The notes below the pieces were generated by a model. The model was not told where the DNA came from. It worked only from the letters and a program-made list of their open reading frames with translations, and did no database searches. Shown here piece after piece: positions 17,336-25,719 of a stretch of DNA of 64,000 nucleotides. Numbering within the stretch: the first letter of the stretch is position 1; the number at the start of each line of letters is the position of its first letter. Source of the stretch: CAZFJG01 sp964410915 (lineage in GTDB: Bacteria; Synergistota; Synergistia; Synergistales; JAFGMB01); NCBI GenBank assembly GCA_964410915.1, contig CAYPIU010000002.1, positions 88,739 through 152,738 on the forward strand, in the 5' to 3' direction. Made by a program: the position numbers and the translations under genes.

Positions 17336-18247
17336 TCAGTAATCATTTATCCTGTTAAGGTATCCTTCTATTTTGGAGATCACATGGTTTTTATCTGTTA
17401 TCCACATTGGAGATATTAGAGATGGTGGACGGGCATCCGCTGTCAACCTCTGAATGATCGTTTCCCGTGGTAGTAATGAGAGTGATTCTGCTACCCTCTT
17501 TGCATAATCATCAAGAGTCAGAGGGACATATTCATTATTGATATACATTTGTTCGAGAACTGTTCCTCTGAGAACATGCAATGGATGAAACTTTAAAGCA
17601 TGGACCCCTCGTTTTGTCAGCCATAGAGCTGATGAGGATAACTGCGATTTATCCTCACCTGATATACCCGAGATAAGGTGAGCACAGATAAGTATTTCTC
17701 TTCGATTAACTCTATCAATAGCATCAGCGATCTCATCAAATCCATGTCCTCTATTCAGCCATTCAAGACCACTTTCATCAATTGTCTGAATACCAAGCTC
17801 GAGCCAGATCTGCAACCCCTCTTCCCTAAGGCGTTCAAGAAGATCAAGAAAGTCCTCTGGGACGATATCTGGTCGTGTCCCAAGAGCAACTCCTGCTACT
17901 TCTATCCTTTCGCCTGCTATTGCTATAGCGTCTCTGACCCTCTTCTCAAGCACATCAAGCGGGAGGTTAGTAGCTGAATAGCTTTGAAAATAGAGAATAA
18001 CTTTTCCTGCTTTGTATCTTCGTTCTGCAATGTCGATCCCTGTCTCTATCTGCTCTTCCATGCTTTTAGACTCAAGCCAGGCACCGCTTCCCCCGCCCTT
18101 TGAGTCACAAAAGATACAGCCTCCCCTTTCGAGTCCATCCCTGTGTGGACATCCTGCTCCAATATCCAGAGAAACTTTCTGAATTCTTTCTCCAAATTGT
18201 TCTCTCAGAACTGCAGACCATTTCCTGTATAGTGCAACTTCAGACAA
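17336..18247 (-). CDS. YhcC-type radical SAM protein (TIGR01212)
   Basis: The protein has 303 residues and starts at TTG 18247 with GGGAGGG upstream. The cluster motif is spread as CPHRDGLERGGCIFC near residues 31-45, the pattern of the TIGR01212/YhcC family, followed by a TIM-barrel core with QSYSATN and GTRPD segments. The family is widespread and of uncertain biochemical role; relatives are Elp3-like. It is the second Elp3-like radical-SAM gene in the window. Confidence 0.9.
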   Translation of the reverse strand: MSEVALYRKWSAVLREQFGERIQKVSLDIGAGCPHRDGLERGGCIFCDSKGGGSGAWLESKSMEEQIETGIDIAERRYKAGKVILYFQSYSATNLPLDVLEKRVRDAIAIAGERIEVAGVALGTRPDIVPEDFLDLLERLREEGLQIWLELGIQTIDESGLEWLNRGHGFDEIADAIDRVNRREILICAHLISGISGEDKSQLSSSALWLTKRGVHALKFHPLHVLRGTVLEQMYINNEYVPLTLDDYAKRVAESLSLLPRETIIQRLTADARPPSLISPMWITDKNHVISKIEGYLNRINDY

Positions 18248-18533
18248 GAACAGCCCTCCCTTTAAATCTCAAAACCAGAAAGCTTTAAAGCTATAATTAT
18301 AACTTGTTAAAGATCTCCAGTTAAGCCTTCCTCAGGCAACTCATAGAAGTGAGAAAATCCTGGTATATAAGAAGTTCAACCTCAATTAACTATCCAGGTC
18401 TGCCCCAAAAGTTGACAACAGGATCATATGCGGTAAATGAACAACAAACAGAATTACAGGTCCGATGAAAGATTTTCAATATTAGTCTGTGTACTTTCCA
18501 TCAAACAGATCTGATATTATACCAATGAAATGG
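18248..18533. other. Intergenic region without a supported gene
   Basis: I see no reading frame with a ribosome site here on either strand. Near 18394-18420 a stretch (CTGCCCCAAAAGTTGACAAC) resembles the terminal repeats of IS3-family elements, but no transposase frame and no partner repeat are visible. Confidence 0.4.
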
Positions 18534-18564
18534 TTCAGGATCCTGGTTAAACCGAGATCCTGAA
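18534..18564 (-). terminator. Probable terminator of the KAS III gene
   Basis: A 9-bp perfect stem (18534-18542 with 18556-18564) lies about 36 bases after the stop. The T tail is poor. Confidence 0.5.
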
Positions 18565-18599
18565 TAAGGTTTCGCTATTATTTCGAATTATCTTTATCA

Positions 18600-19616
18600 T
18601 CACCATTCAACCACACATGCTCCCCATGAATAACCTACTCCAAAGCCTACTAAAACAACTTTTTGGCCTTTCTTCAGTTTTTTTTCCTTTGAGGCCTGTT
18701 TAAGGGCAAGAGGTATCGTCGAGCTGACCGTATTCCCGAGTTTTTCCATATTCATAAAAAATTTTTCACCCGGTATCTCAAGTATGTCACGAATATGTTC
18801 TAAAACGAGTTTTGTTGCCTGGTGAAATATAAAAAGATCAGCCATGGGAATTGATAGATCATTTTCCTCAAGAACATTTTTCACAACAGGAGGGACTTCT
18901 CTCAGGGAAAACTTTAAAACCTCCGGCCCGTTCATATAAAAGTTTTCCTCTGTTCTAACATTCCCGAACCTGTTTTTCCTTTCGTGACCGGTTTCCTGAG
19001 TTTTGGGTATTGCCATACCACCGGCAGGGATGGTCAGATCACCTGAACCGCTACCATCAGTACCAAAAACAAATTTGCCTATTCCATAACTCTTACTACT
19101 CTCACTTACAACAGTCGCAGTCGCTGCATCTCCAAAAATAGTTCGTGTACTTTTATCCATAGGATTGATAAATCGTGTCAAAACATCTGCAGTGAGCAAA
19201 AGCACTTTTGAAGCGATCCCTGAAACGACCATTGATTTAGCCATGGCCAGACCATAGATATATCCGGAACACCCAAGATTATAATCAAAAGCTCCTGTAT
19301 GTTTGCTCAATCCCAGCCTGTCATGAACAATACACGCTGTAGCCGGCATTATAAAATCAGGAGTCTCTGTACAAAGTATCAGAAAATCGACTTCTTTTCT
19401 GTCAAGATCATACTCTTCAAAAAGATTTTCTGCTGCTGCTACAGCCATATCGGAGACAAGCTCTTTTTTGGCCACTCTTCTCTCATTAATACCCGTCTTA
19501 TGAAATATCTTTTCAGGCTTCCAAGTCCCAAATTCATCAACAAGTTGTTGATTATTAATAATTTCATCAGGTAAATAAAAGGATATTGCGGAAATTTCAG
19601 CACTCTTACAATTCAT
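18600..19616 (-). CDS. Beta-ketoacyl-ACP synthase III (FabH-like)
   Basis: The 338-residue protein has the KAS III catalytic triad in the expected order: Cys116 in NLGCSGYIYG, His265 in FHQATKL and Asn295 in EKLGNTVSS. KAS III condenses an acyl-CoA with malonyl-ACP to begin fatty-acid or related chains. No other fab genes are close, so a dedicated role such as branched-chain, hydrocarbon or secondary-lipid synthesis is possible. The gene has GAGGAGG before its ATG and a promoter in which a perfect palindrome covers the -35 box. The enzyme class is clear; the acyl donor is not. Confidence 0.92.
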   Translation of the reverse strand: MNCKSAEISAISFYLPDEIINNQQLVDEFGTWKPEKIFHKTGINERRVAKKELVSDMAVAAAENLFEEYDLDRKEVDFLILCTETPDFIMPATACIVHDRLGLSKHTGAFDYNLGCSGYIYGLAMAKSMVVSGIASKVLLLTADVLTRFINPMDKSTRTIFGDAATATVVSESSKSYGIGKFVFGTDGSGSGDLTIPAGGMAIPKTQETGHERKNRFGNVRTEENFYMNGPEVLKFSLREVPPVVKNVLEENDLSIPMADLFIFHQATKLVLEHIRDILEIPGEKFFMNMEKLGNTVSSTIPLALKQASKEKKLKKGQKVVLVGFGVGYSWGACVVEW

Positions 19617-19646
19617 TCGCTTACCTCCTCAAAATGTAACTAATGA

Positions 19647-19675
19647 ATTATGCCACTGTCACTGGCCAGTGACAA
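19647..19675 (-). promoter_or_regulatory. KAS III promoter
   Basis: On the minus strand TTGTCA (19675-19670), a 17-bp spacer and CATAAT (19652-19647) precede the gene by about 30 bases. Confidence 0.65.
19657..19674. promoter_or_regulatory. 18-bp palindromic operator in the KAS III promoter
   Basis: TGTCACTGGCCAGTGACA is a perfect palindrome. It covers the -35 box and most of the spacer, the ideal place for a repressor of lipid synthesis. It is not the FapR consensus that I know. The regulator is not identified. Confidence 0.6.
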
Positions 19676-19823
19676 GGTTGGTAATAAAGATCTGGATATT
19701 ATCGTGAGTTAATTCAGAAATATTTGCAGTTTTGGCTTTAAGGAAGGTTGTCAATGAATATTAAAAGGAAGAAGTTCCGGATACTTACGTCCGGTATTTT
19801 TTCATTGAATAGGTTGAAAAAAA

Positions 19824-19851
19824 GATCCTCATCGAACTGGCCGTGAGGATC
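19824..19851 (-). terminator. Terminator after tRNA-Leu
   Basis: An 8-bp stem (19824-19831 with 19844-19851) is followed on the minus strand by a run of seven T. It lies 17 bases after the tRNA 3' end. Confidence 0.88.
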
Positions 19852-19867
19852 GTTTAAAACTGCATAT

Positions 19868-19954
19868 TGGTGCCGGACATCGGACTCGAACCGATACGCC
19901 CTCGCGGGCGCGGGATTTTGAATCCCGTGCGTCTACCACTTCCGCCAGTCCGGC
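19868..19954 (-). tRNA. tRNA-Leu (anticodon CAA)
   Basis: An 87-nt cloverleaf is visible: a 7-bp acceptor stem (GCCGGAC with GTCCGGC), D-arm, anticodon loop TTCAAAA (anticodon CAA, reads UUG), a long class II variable arm (CGCCCGCGAGGGCG) and a T arm with TTCGAGT. The 3' CCA is encoded. The long variable arm and the anticodon agree on leucine. Confidence 0.96.
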
Positions 19955-20117
19955 CTGCATTACCTGTAACGTTAAAATGAAGGATCTACGTTCGACCTTG
20001 ATTTCGCGCATAAGATACTATCATTTTCTTCTCCGGCAGGCAAGGCTCAAGATCTTCAAACAGGAATCTCGAACTCGAACCTGGCATGGAACAGAAATTT
20101 TAAAACGCACAAAAAGT

Positions 20118-20555
20118 CTAAAGAATTATTTTACCCTGTCCCTTTGATGATTTCCCACTCATTTGATTGAGTCTCTCAAGATCTGCAGCAGATGCTACAT
20201 CGATCTTGGACTGTTCAGCCTTTTGTGCCGCCTTTACTTTATCCTCATAATCTTTAATACTCTTCTTAATAGAATCAACATCACCCTTTATCCATTGGAG
20301 AATGCTGTCGGCAAGAGGCTGGAGTATTTCATCATCCGGTATTTCCTCTATCATTCCAAGTTCCTTCAGGACCCTGTGTTCTTCCCTTATGGAATCCATG
20401 ATATCCTCATCATTTATAAGGCCTTTTTTATAAAGGACTCTGCCAAGAATGTTATACCTGCTTTTCATATTCTCCTGGTTAACAGTTAAGGCTTCCATCC
20501 TGGACATTAACATACTCATTATTTCTTCAAGACTGACCTGTGCCTGATTATTCAT
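20118..20555 (-). CDS. Unknown protein with one MshEN-like half motif
   Basis: The 145-residue protein has a coiled-coil-like N-terminus, then LGRVLYKKGLINDEDIMDSI near residues 37-56, which resembles one half of the MshEN (GspE N-terminal) repeat: LGxxLxxxGLIxxxxL followed by a helix. A lysine-rich C-terminal helix follows. It lacks the second half-repeat that completes an MshEN domain in the 62-63.5 kb protein. No signal peptide or membrane helix. GGAGC precedes the ATG. Function unknown; the resemblance is visual only. Confidence 0.65.
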   Translation of the reverse strand: MNNQAQVSLEEIMSMLMSRMEALTVNQENMKSRYNILGRVLYKKGLINDEDIMDSIREEHRVLKELGMIEEIPDDEILQPLADSILQWIKGDVDSIKKSIKDYEDKVKAAQKAEQSKIDVASAADLERLNQMSGKSSKGQGKIIL

Positions 20556-20623
20556 TATTTTTCTGCTCCTTTTTTACCTATAAATTTTGTACTTAAGGCT
20601 CTAAACCTGCAATTTACTTAAGA

Positions 20624-21718
20624 TCATATATTGAATCTTATTTCTATAAGATCTCCATCCTGAACAATATAATCTTTACCTTCGAGTTTCAGTTTTCCAG
20701 CTTCTCTACAAAGAGCAAAAGAATTATTACATTCTTTGAAATCATCATAATGAACAACCTGAGCCCTTATAAATCCTCTGGCAAGATCCGTATGAATCGT
20801 TCCCGCCGCGTCAACCGAAGTACTGCCTTTTTTAAGTGTCCACGCCTTTACTTCATCTTTTCCCGTTGTGAAGAATGATATCAGTCCCAGTAAATTATAT
20901 GCTTCAGCAATGAGTCGTTCTCTTCCAGGTTCCATAATCCCAAGATCTTCCATGAATTCCTGCTGTTCTGAAGGATCAAGATCCGCCATTTCCATTTCCA
21001 GACTTCCAAATACCTTTACAAGCGGCGTCTGACTTGAAACAGCCATTTCCCTGATCTTTTCCAACCCTGGAACAGATCGTTCATCAGTCTGATTTTCATC
21101 AAGATTGAGAACAATAAGTTCGGGTTTCAAAGTAAGAAAAGCAAAACTGCTGAGCATTCTTCTTTTTTCAGGATCAAGTCCAAGGTCCCTGAGAGGTCGT
21201 TCTTCCATAAGATGCTCCTGACACCTCTCAAGCATCTTCTTTTCATCTTCCTCGTCCTTTGTTAACTTCTTCTTTTCAGCAAGTCTTGAAAGCCGGTTTT
21301 CTATCACTGAAAGATCTCTAAGGATCAGTTCAGTCTCAACTATATCAATATCACGAAGAGGATCAACATTTATCTCGGGATGTGGTACATCAGAATTCTC
21401 AAAACACCTTACAACATGCACAAGAGCTTCAGATTCACCAACAAATGAAAGAAATGCGTTCCCAAGACCTGCACCTTTACTGGCATCACGCGATAATCCG
21501 GCAAGATCAACAAACTCCACTGTAGCAGGCGTTTCCTTCTTTGGCTTAAAAAGGTCCACGAGGTAATCAAATCTTTTATCAGGAACAGCTACAACCGCTC
21601 TGTTAGGTTCCGTTTTCCCACTGGCATAAGCTTTGACCTCGGCACCAGCTTTTGTAATAACGTTGAAAATAGTTGATTTCCCCGAAAGTGGCAACCCGAC
21701 TATTCCACATTTAAGCAT
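20624..21718 (-). CDS. ychF: Redox-regulated ATPase YchF (OLA1 family)
   Basis: From the ATG at 21718 the product has 364 residues, the normal YchF length. It contains the P-loop GLPLSGKSTIFN near residues 8-19, switch II DLAGL, the NLDE motif in place of NKxD (which explains preference for ATP over GTP) and a C-terminal TGS domain (about 280-364, with GTIHTDLARGFIRA). YchF is a near-universal, ribosome-associated P-loop NTPase. An upstream in-frame GTG at 21727 is too close to the ribosome site. Confidence 0.96.
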   Translation of the reverse strand: MLKCGIVGLPLSGKSTIFNVITKAGAEVKAYASGKTEPNRAVVAVPDKRFDYLVDLFKPKKETPATVEFVDLAGLSRDASKGAGLGNAFLSFVGESEALVHVVRCFENSDVPHPEINVDPLRDIDIVETELILRDLSVIENRLSRLAEKKKLTKDEEDEKKMLERCQEHLMEERPLRDLGLDPEKRRMLSSFAFLTLKPELIVLNLDENQTDERSVPGLEKIREMAVSSQTPLVKVFGSLEMEMADLDPSEQQEFMEDLGIMEPGRERLIAEAYNLLGLISFFTTGKDEVKAWTLKKGSTSVDAAGTIHTDLARGFIRAQVVHYDDFKECNNSFALCREAGKLKLEGKDYIVQDGDLIEIRFNI

Positions 21719-21745
21719 TTCGATCACTCCCGGAAATACAAAATT

Positions 21746-21781
21746 GAACAGTCGTCTGGATCGCTGCTTCTGCGACTGTTC
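21746..21781. other. Hairpin in the ychF leader
   Basis: A 9-bp perfect stem (21746-21754 with 21773-21781) lies 28 bases before ychF. With no gene ending nearby it would be in the ychF 5' leader or upstream of the divergent gene, so it may be regulatory. Confidence 0.4.
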
Positions 21782-21925
21782 TTTAAAACCTGAACGAGCA
21801 TAACAGAGAACATTATGTTAATCAAACTGGTATATTATAATATTATATATGGTTGTGGTATTATCCGTTTGTTTTTTAATAATATCAAAGATCAATGATC
21901 TAATGAAAGAAAAGGGGTGGGAATT

Positions 21926-23431
21926 ATGATTAAAAGGGTGTTAGTATCTACCTTGTTTTTCATTTTTTTTCTGATTAACCCGATATTTGCATTTGAAACA
22001 CAGGGGATGAAAACTGATTCTATAGAAATATTTCCGGATGGAGCAATGGTAAAGTTCAGAATTGGTTCATTAGGTCCTTATGATATCAACATTCCCGGTA
22101 CTTTTGACAAAGGATCTATCCGCTATATCTCTTCAGGTGACATCGAGATCACGAATTTCGAAATCCAGGAAAAAACTGTGATAGACTGGATACCACCCTC
22201 TCTTAAAGATCTGGACTCAAGCATATCACAGATCATCAATGATAATCGATCTCTAACCGCTGAAATACAGGGACTCGAACAATCAATACAATACCTTCAG
22301 GAATTGTCTCCTTCCAATATTGCTGATGGTGAATTTGAATCCTTTATTGACAGATTGCAGAAAAAACGTATCGACAGTGAGAAACTTTTACTTCAAAAAC
22401 AGGAACAGCTCAAAAAAAATCGTAACAGGATAGAAGTACTTCAAAGTAAATATAATTCCATGGAACCACCTGATAATGAGAAATACTTTCATGTTTCGAT
22501 AAACAGCGCGGGGAAAGGTGATCTTTACCTTCAGGCCTGGACATCCAATGCAGGCTGGAAACCTGAATATGAAATGAACCTGAACAGTATTTCAGGAAAT
22601 ATTCTAATCGAACTTCAGGCAAGGGTTTTTCAAAGAACAGGTATTGACTTCCAGGGAAGATTAACTTTCCATACTGTCAACCACCGTACGAACCTTACCT
22701 TCCCGCAATTGAGACCCCAGGTAGTTGACTTTTTAAATGAGATCGAAAGATCCGGCTTTTCGAGCGATCTATCTACTTTAAAATCTAACAGGACAATACC
22801 CGTTGCAAAAGAAATTCAGCTATTGGAGGATGTTACGGATCTTTCCATTCAATCTCGAGGATCAATTCCCGGAACCGGAATGCCTGTAAATCTATACCTC
22901 GGCAGTGACAAACAGATAACAGATGTTTCAATTGTCGCCATACCAGCTATTTCAGGAGAGCCATGGGTCACTGCAGAAATAACAAACCTTGAAACACCTT
23001 TAATCCCGGCCAGTGTAAACCTGTTTGTAGATGGTAAACCTGGAGGATCTACCCGAATTAAAGGCTATGTCAGAGGAGATAACTTCGAAATTCCTTTCGG
23101 GAAAACTCCTCTTATTCCGATAACCAAAGATAATTATATTACAAAGGAAGAAACGAACTGGACAGGTAAGGGTAGAATGAAGCGTGGTTACATAATAGAG
23201 ATCTTTAATGGACTTGAGGATTCCATCGACCTGATTTTGAAAGATAGAATACCTGTTTCAGCAAGAGATGATATTCAGATAGAAAATATTGAAATTGATC
23301 CTGAGCCTGTTGAAATATCCAAGAAGAATCTTTTATCTTGGGAGTTTAATATGGCCCCTGGTGAAAGAAAGATCGTTGAAGTCAGTTATACAATTAAATA
23401 CCCATCAAATAAAGATATAGTATTAAAATAG
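21926..23431 (+). CDS. Secreted DUF4139 protein
   Basis: The 501-residue product begins with a clear signal peptide (residues 1-23, IKRVLVSTLFFIFFLINPIF). After a beta domain of about 60 residues comes a coiled coil (about 85-170, rich in Q, E and K) and then a large beta-rich C-terminal DUF4139 region (about 180-500). This is the layout of the DUF4140/DUF4139 'mucoidy inhibitor A-like' family, proteins of unknown function. It is upstream of an MBL protein and fur on the same strand. The ATG at 21926 is favoured over the GTG at 21917. Confidence 0.8.
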   Translation: MIKRVLVSTLFFIFFLINPIFAFETQGMKTDSIEIFPDGAMVKFRIGSLGPYDINIPGTFDKGSIRYISSGDIEITNFEIQEKTVIDWIPPSLKDLDSSISQIINDNRSLTAEIQGLEQSIQYLQELSPSNIADGEFESFIDRLQKKRIDSEKLLLQKQEQLKKNRNRIEVLQSKYNSMEPPDNEKYFHVSINSAGKGDLYLQAWTSNAGWKPEYEMNLNSISGNILIELQARVFQRTGIDFQGRLTFHTVNHRTNLTFPQLRPQVVDFLNEIERSGFSSDLSTLKSNRTIPVAKEIQLLEDVTDLSIQSRGSIPGTGMPVNLYLGSDKQITDVSIVAIPAISGEPWVTAEITNLETPLIPASVNLFVDGKPGGSTRIKGYVRGDNFEIPFGKTPLIPITKDNYITKEETNWTGKGRMKRGYIIEIFNGLEDSIDLILKDRIPVSARDDIQIENIEIDPEPVEISKKNLLSWEFNMAPGERKIVEVSYTIKYPSNKDIVLK

Positions 23432-23455
23432 ATAATTTATGAAGAGGTGCAGCTG

Positions 23456-24271
23456 ATGAACCTTACTGTGATAGTTGACGATCATTGCGGTAACCCAAGG
23501 CTGAGAGGTGAACATGGCCTTAGTTCCTGTCTTGAGACCCCCAGGGGACGTATCCTTTTCGACACTGGTATGGGATGGTCCCTTTTGCATAACATGAATG
23601 AACTAAGCATTCCTGTGAAGTCTATCGATCATATAATATTAAGCCATGGACATTATGACCATACATGGGGACTGAACCAGTTTCTCCTCAGAAACAGCCG
23701 TGTTCCTGTCTGGGCTCATGAATTGTTTGATAAGCAACGCTACTCAAATAGACTGGGAGAGATAAAATATAACGGTACATCTTTATCGAGGAATATTATG
23801 AATTTTAAACCAATTGAAGATGTCACTGAAATACTTGAAGGAGTATGGGCCATACCAGTTCCTTCTGAAAACAGAGATCCTGATTTTGTTCCTGTTGACA
23901 ATGGACTTGTAGTTCTGGATGATAATAAAGAAATAGTTTCAGACCCAATGGAGGATGACATTTCCCTGCTTGTAAAAGGAAGGTTCGGATACAGTATTTT
24001 GTCAGGTTGTGCTCATGCCGGTATAGTTAATATAATGAAATACATTTCGAGTTTAACAGGAACCGACTCTTTTTACTCTGTAATTGGAGGTATGCATTTC
24101 AAATCGCAACCAGATGAATTTGTCAGAAAATGCGCAGCTCAGATGCGCGACAGATTCAAGGTCGAGAAATGGTTCCCCAATCATTGTACTGGCATTAATT
24201 CAGCTTTTACACTTTCAGATTACCTTGATAACATAGAATGGGCTCCTTCGGGGAAAAAAATTGAAATATAG
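23456..24271 (+). CDS. MBL-fold hydrolase (dihydropterin synthase-like group)
   Basis: The 271-residue protein has the metallo-beta-lactamase motif SHGHYDH near residues 62-68, DTGMGW upstream, and SGCAHAGIVN near 183-192. This pattern and length match the COG1237 group, named after an archaeal enzyme of methanopterin synthesis, although in bacteria the role is mostly unknown. It lies 24 bases after the DUF4139 gene and 10 bases before fur, so it is in the same operon. GAGG sits 8 nt before the ATG. Confidence 0.83.
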   Translation: MNLTVIVDDHCGNPRLRGEHGLSSCLETPRGRILFDTGMGWSLLHNMNELSIPVKSIDHIILSHGHYDHTWGLNQFLLRNSRVPVWAHELFDKQRYSNRLGEIKYNGTSLSRNIMNFKPIEDVTEILEGVWAIPVPSENRDPDFVPVDNGLVVLDDNKEIVSDPMEDDISLLVKGRFGYSILSGCAHAGIVNIMKYISSLTGTDSFYSVIGGMHFKSQPDEFVRKCAAQMRDRFKVEKWFPNHCTGINSAFTLSDYLDNIEWAPSGKKIEI

Positions 24272-24281
24272 GAGTGATTAC

Positions 24282-24857
24282 ATGTCATTAAACAATATAA
24301 ATCCAGAAGTTGAAAAATATCTTGAAACACTTAAAAATGCCGGCTTCCGGCTGACAAATCAGAGAAAGATGATCATTCGAACACTTCTTGAAAATATTGG
24401 AGAACATCCAAACGCTCAGGAACTTCTTGAAATGGTCCAGAAAGAAGACCCTTCTATAGGTATAGCGACAGTTTACAGAACTGTGGAATTGTTGAACCAG
24501 ATGGATATCCTAAACCTTTCAAACAGAGAGGAAGGATTCAGGAGATATGAAATTTCAGACGAAAAGATCCACCTGCATTTTTACTGTCGCTGCTGCGGAA
24601 AGGTTATTCATACCAGAGTAAGCGACGAAAAAAAGAAGATCCTTGGAGAATGGGCTCAGGAAGAAAACTTTACTATTCTTCCCCAGACCTTCGAGATTTG
24701 CGGAATATGTGAAGATTGCCAAAAGGATATCAGTAAAACTCAATCTCCTGATGATATATATATAGCCTGCAGAAATAAATGTGTTTCCGGTAATTTCGAA
24801 CCTGGCCAGGGCAGACAGGCAAGAAGGGGCAGAGGCAGGAGATGCCAGAAACCCTGA
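24282..24857 (+). CDS. fur: Fur-family metalloregulator with C-terminal extension
   Basis: The 191-residue protein has a Fur winged helix (residues 15-90, AGFRLTNQRKMIIRTLLEN and IGIATVYRTVELL) and the dimer domain with two cysteine pairs (Cys102/105 and Cys143/146) that form the structural zinc site. Fur proteins are usually 130-155 residues; here about 45 more follow, including three further Cys residues and a basic GRQARRGRGRR segment. The next transcription unit starts with a Fur-box-like site at its +1, and a second such site precedes nifX-mrp, so iron rather than peroxide or zinc is my best guess for the signal. Confidence 0.9.
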   Translation: MSLNNINPEVEKYLETLKNAGFRLTNQRKMIIRTLLENIGEHPNAQELLEMVQKEDPSIGIATVYRTVELLNQMDILNLSNREEGFRRYEISDEKIHLHFYCRCCGKVIHTRVSDEKKKILGEWAQEENFTILPQTFEICGICEDCQKDISKTQSPDDIYIACRNKCVSGNFEPGQGRQARRGRGRRCQKP

Positions 24858-24883
24858 AAGGATTTTGATGGCAACTACTCCAC

Positions 24884-24911
24884 TTGACAAGACAATTTTC
24901 TATATTATAAT
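24884..24911 (+). promoter_or_regulatory. Promoter of the DUF5320-NifX-MinD cluster
   Basis: TTGACA (24884-24889), a 16-bp spacer and TATAAT (24906-24911) match the sigma-70 consensus exactly. It sits within the end of the fur-DUF5320 gap. Confidence 0.85.
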
Positions 24912-24916
24912 CTTAT

Positions 24917-24931
24917 TGATAACAAGTATCA
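24917..24931. promoter_or_regulatory. Fur-box-like operator
   Basis: TGATAACAAGTATCA fits the Bacillus-type 7-1-7 Fur box TGATAATNATTATCA at 12 of 14 positions. It covers the expected transcription start of the perfect promoter just upstream, so binding would block transcription. Confidence 0.65.
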
Positions 24932-24958
24932 TTAGATGCAGAAGGAGGCGTTTAATTT

Positions 24959-25276
24959 ATGCCCGGTTTTAATGGAACAGGACCCTGGGGACGCGGACCT
25001 GGAAGCGGAAGAGGTTTAGGCCCCTGTGGAGCAGGAAGATTTAGAGCTTTTGGCGGATACGGTTTTGGAAGGGGATTTGGGTGGAGATCATCTATGGCTG
25101 GATACTGGCAGGGAGCATATCAAAACGCTCCATATGGTTATTCTGATCCTTATACCACTCCGGAGACTTCCAGACAGGACGAAAAGGCATATCTCGAGGA
25201 ACAGCTGAAATACCTTGAGGATAATATGGAAGAAATAAAAGCACGACTGGATTCTCTTTCCAAAGAAAAGGAATAG
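24959..25276 (+). CDS. DUF5320 family protein
   Basis: The 105-residue protein begins with the glycine-rich signature MPGFNGTGPWGRGPGSGRG, followed by aromatic Gly-Tyr-Phe repeats and a C-terminal coiled coil (about 70-103, acidic and lysine-rich). This is the DUF5320 layout. In many anaerobes such genes sit next to NifX-like and Mrp-like genes, as here; their biochemical role is not known. It has a strong ribosome site (AAGGAGG) and a perfect promoter, and is followed by a strong terminator, so it is the first and perhaps most abundant product of the locus. Confidence 0.85.
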   Translation: MPGFNGTGPWGRGPGSGRGLGPCGAGRFRAFGGYGFGRGFGWRSSMAGYWQGAYQNAPYGYSDPYTTPETSRQDEKAYLEEQLKYLEDNMEEIKARLDSLSKEKE

Positions 25277-25292
25277 AAAAGGCTCAGTTACT

Positions 25293-25321
25293 GGGGGAGG
25301 GCTTGCTCTCCCCCTTTTTTA
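25293..25321 (+). terminator. Strong intrinsic terminator after DUF5320
   Basis: A 7-bp G/C stem (25293-25299 with 25308-25314) is followed by six or more T. Some read-through would be needed for one transcript to reach the NifX gene, or that gene has its own promoter. Confidence 0.9.
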
Positions 25322-25380
25322 ATACAGGAATGTACTGCTCAAACAGTCGAACCTGACTATAACACAGGAGGTATTCAAGG

Positions 25381-25719
25381 ATGAAGATCAGCATTGCAAC
25401 AAAGGGAACGCAGGTTTGTCCACATTTTGGACACGCGGAATATTTCACCATGATAACAATAGAGGACGGACACATAGTCAGCACTGAGAAAGAACCCAAT
25501 CCAGGCCATTCTCCCGGAGCTTTACCTCTGTGGATGAGCGAACAGAAAGTCGATCTTGTAGTTGCAGGAGGTATGGGACCCAGAGCTCAACAGCACTTTA
25601 GTCAGTATGGAATAAAAACGCTTATTGTTGAATCCGGAGAGATCGAGGAAACAATATCCAATTATATGGCGGGGACACTCAAAAGTTCTTCAGGAGCTTG
25701 TCACCATACCGATGAATAA
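25381..25719 (+). CDS. NifX/NifB-type dinitrogenase cofactor-binding protein, copy 1
   Basis: This 112-residue protein is a stand-alone dinitrogenase iron-molybdenum cofactor domain (NifX/NafY/NifB-C fold): HFGHAEYFTMI near residues 18-28 and the DLVVAGGMGPRA core near 60-72. A His-rich tail (ACHHTDE) may bind metal. There are no nif structural genes, so it is likely to carry a different Fe-S or metal cluster. It overlaps the first MinD-type gene by 8 bases. Confidence 0.88.
   Translation: MKISIATKGTQVCPHFGHAEYFTMITIEDGHIVSTEKEPNPGHSPGALPLWMSEQKVDLVVAGGMGPRAQQHFSQYGIKTLIVESGEIEETISNYMAGTLKSSSGACHHTDE

Noticed and set aside
19775..19800. Plus-strand terminator at 19775-19800
   Set aside because: A 5-bp stem followed by six T looks like a terminator, but no plus-strand gene ends here.
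19829..20011. A frame running across the tRNA
   Set aside because: It is the antisense of structured tRNA-Leu sequence and has no protein-like composition.
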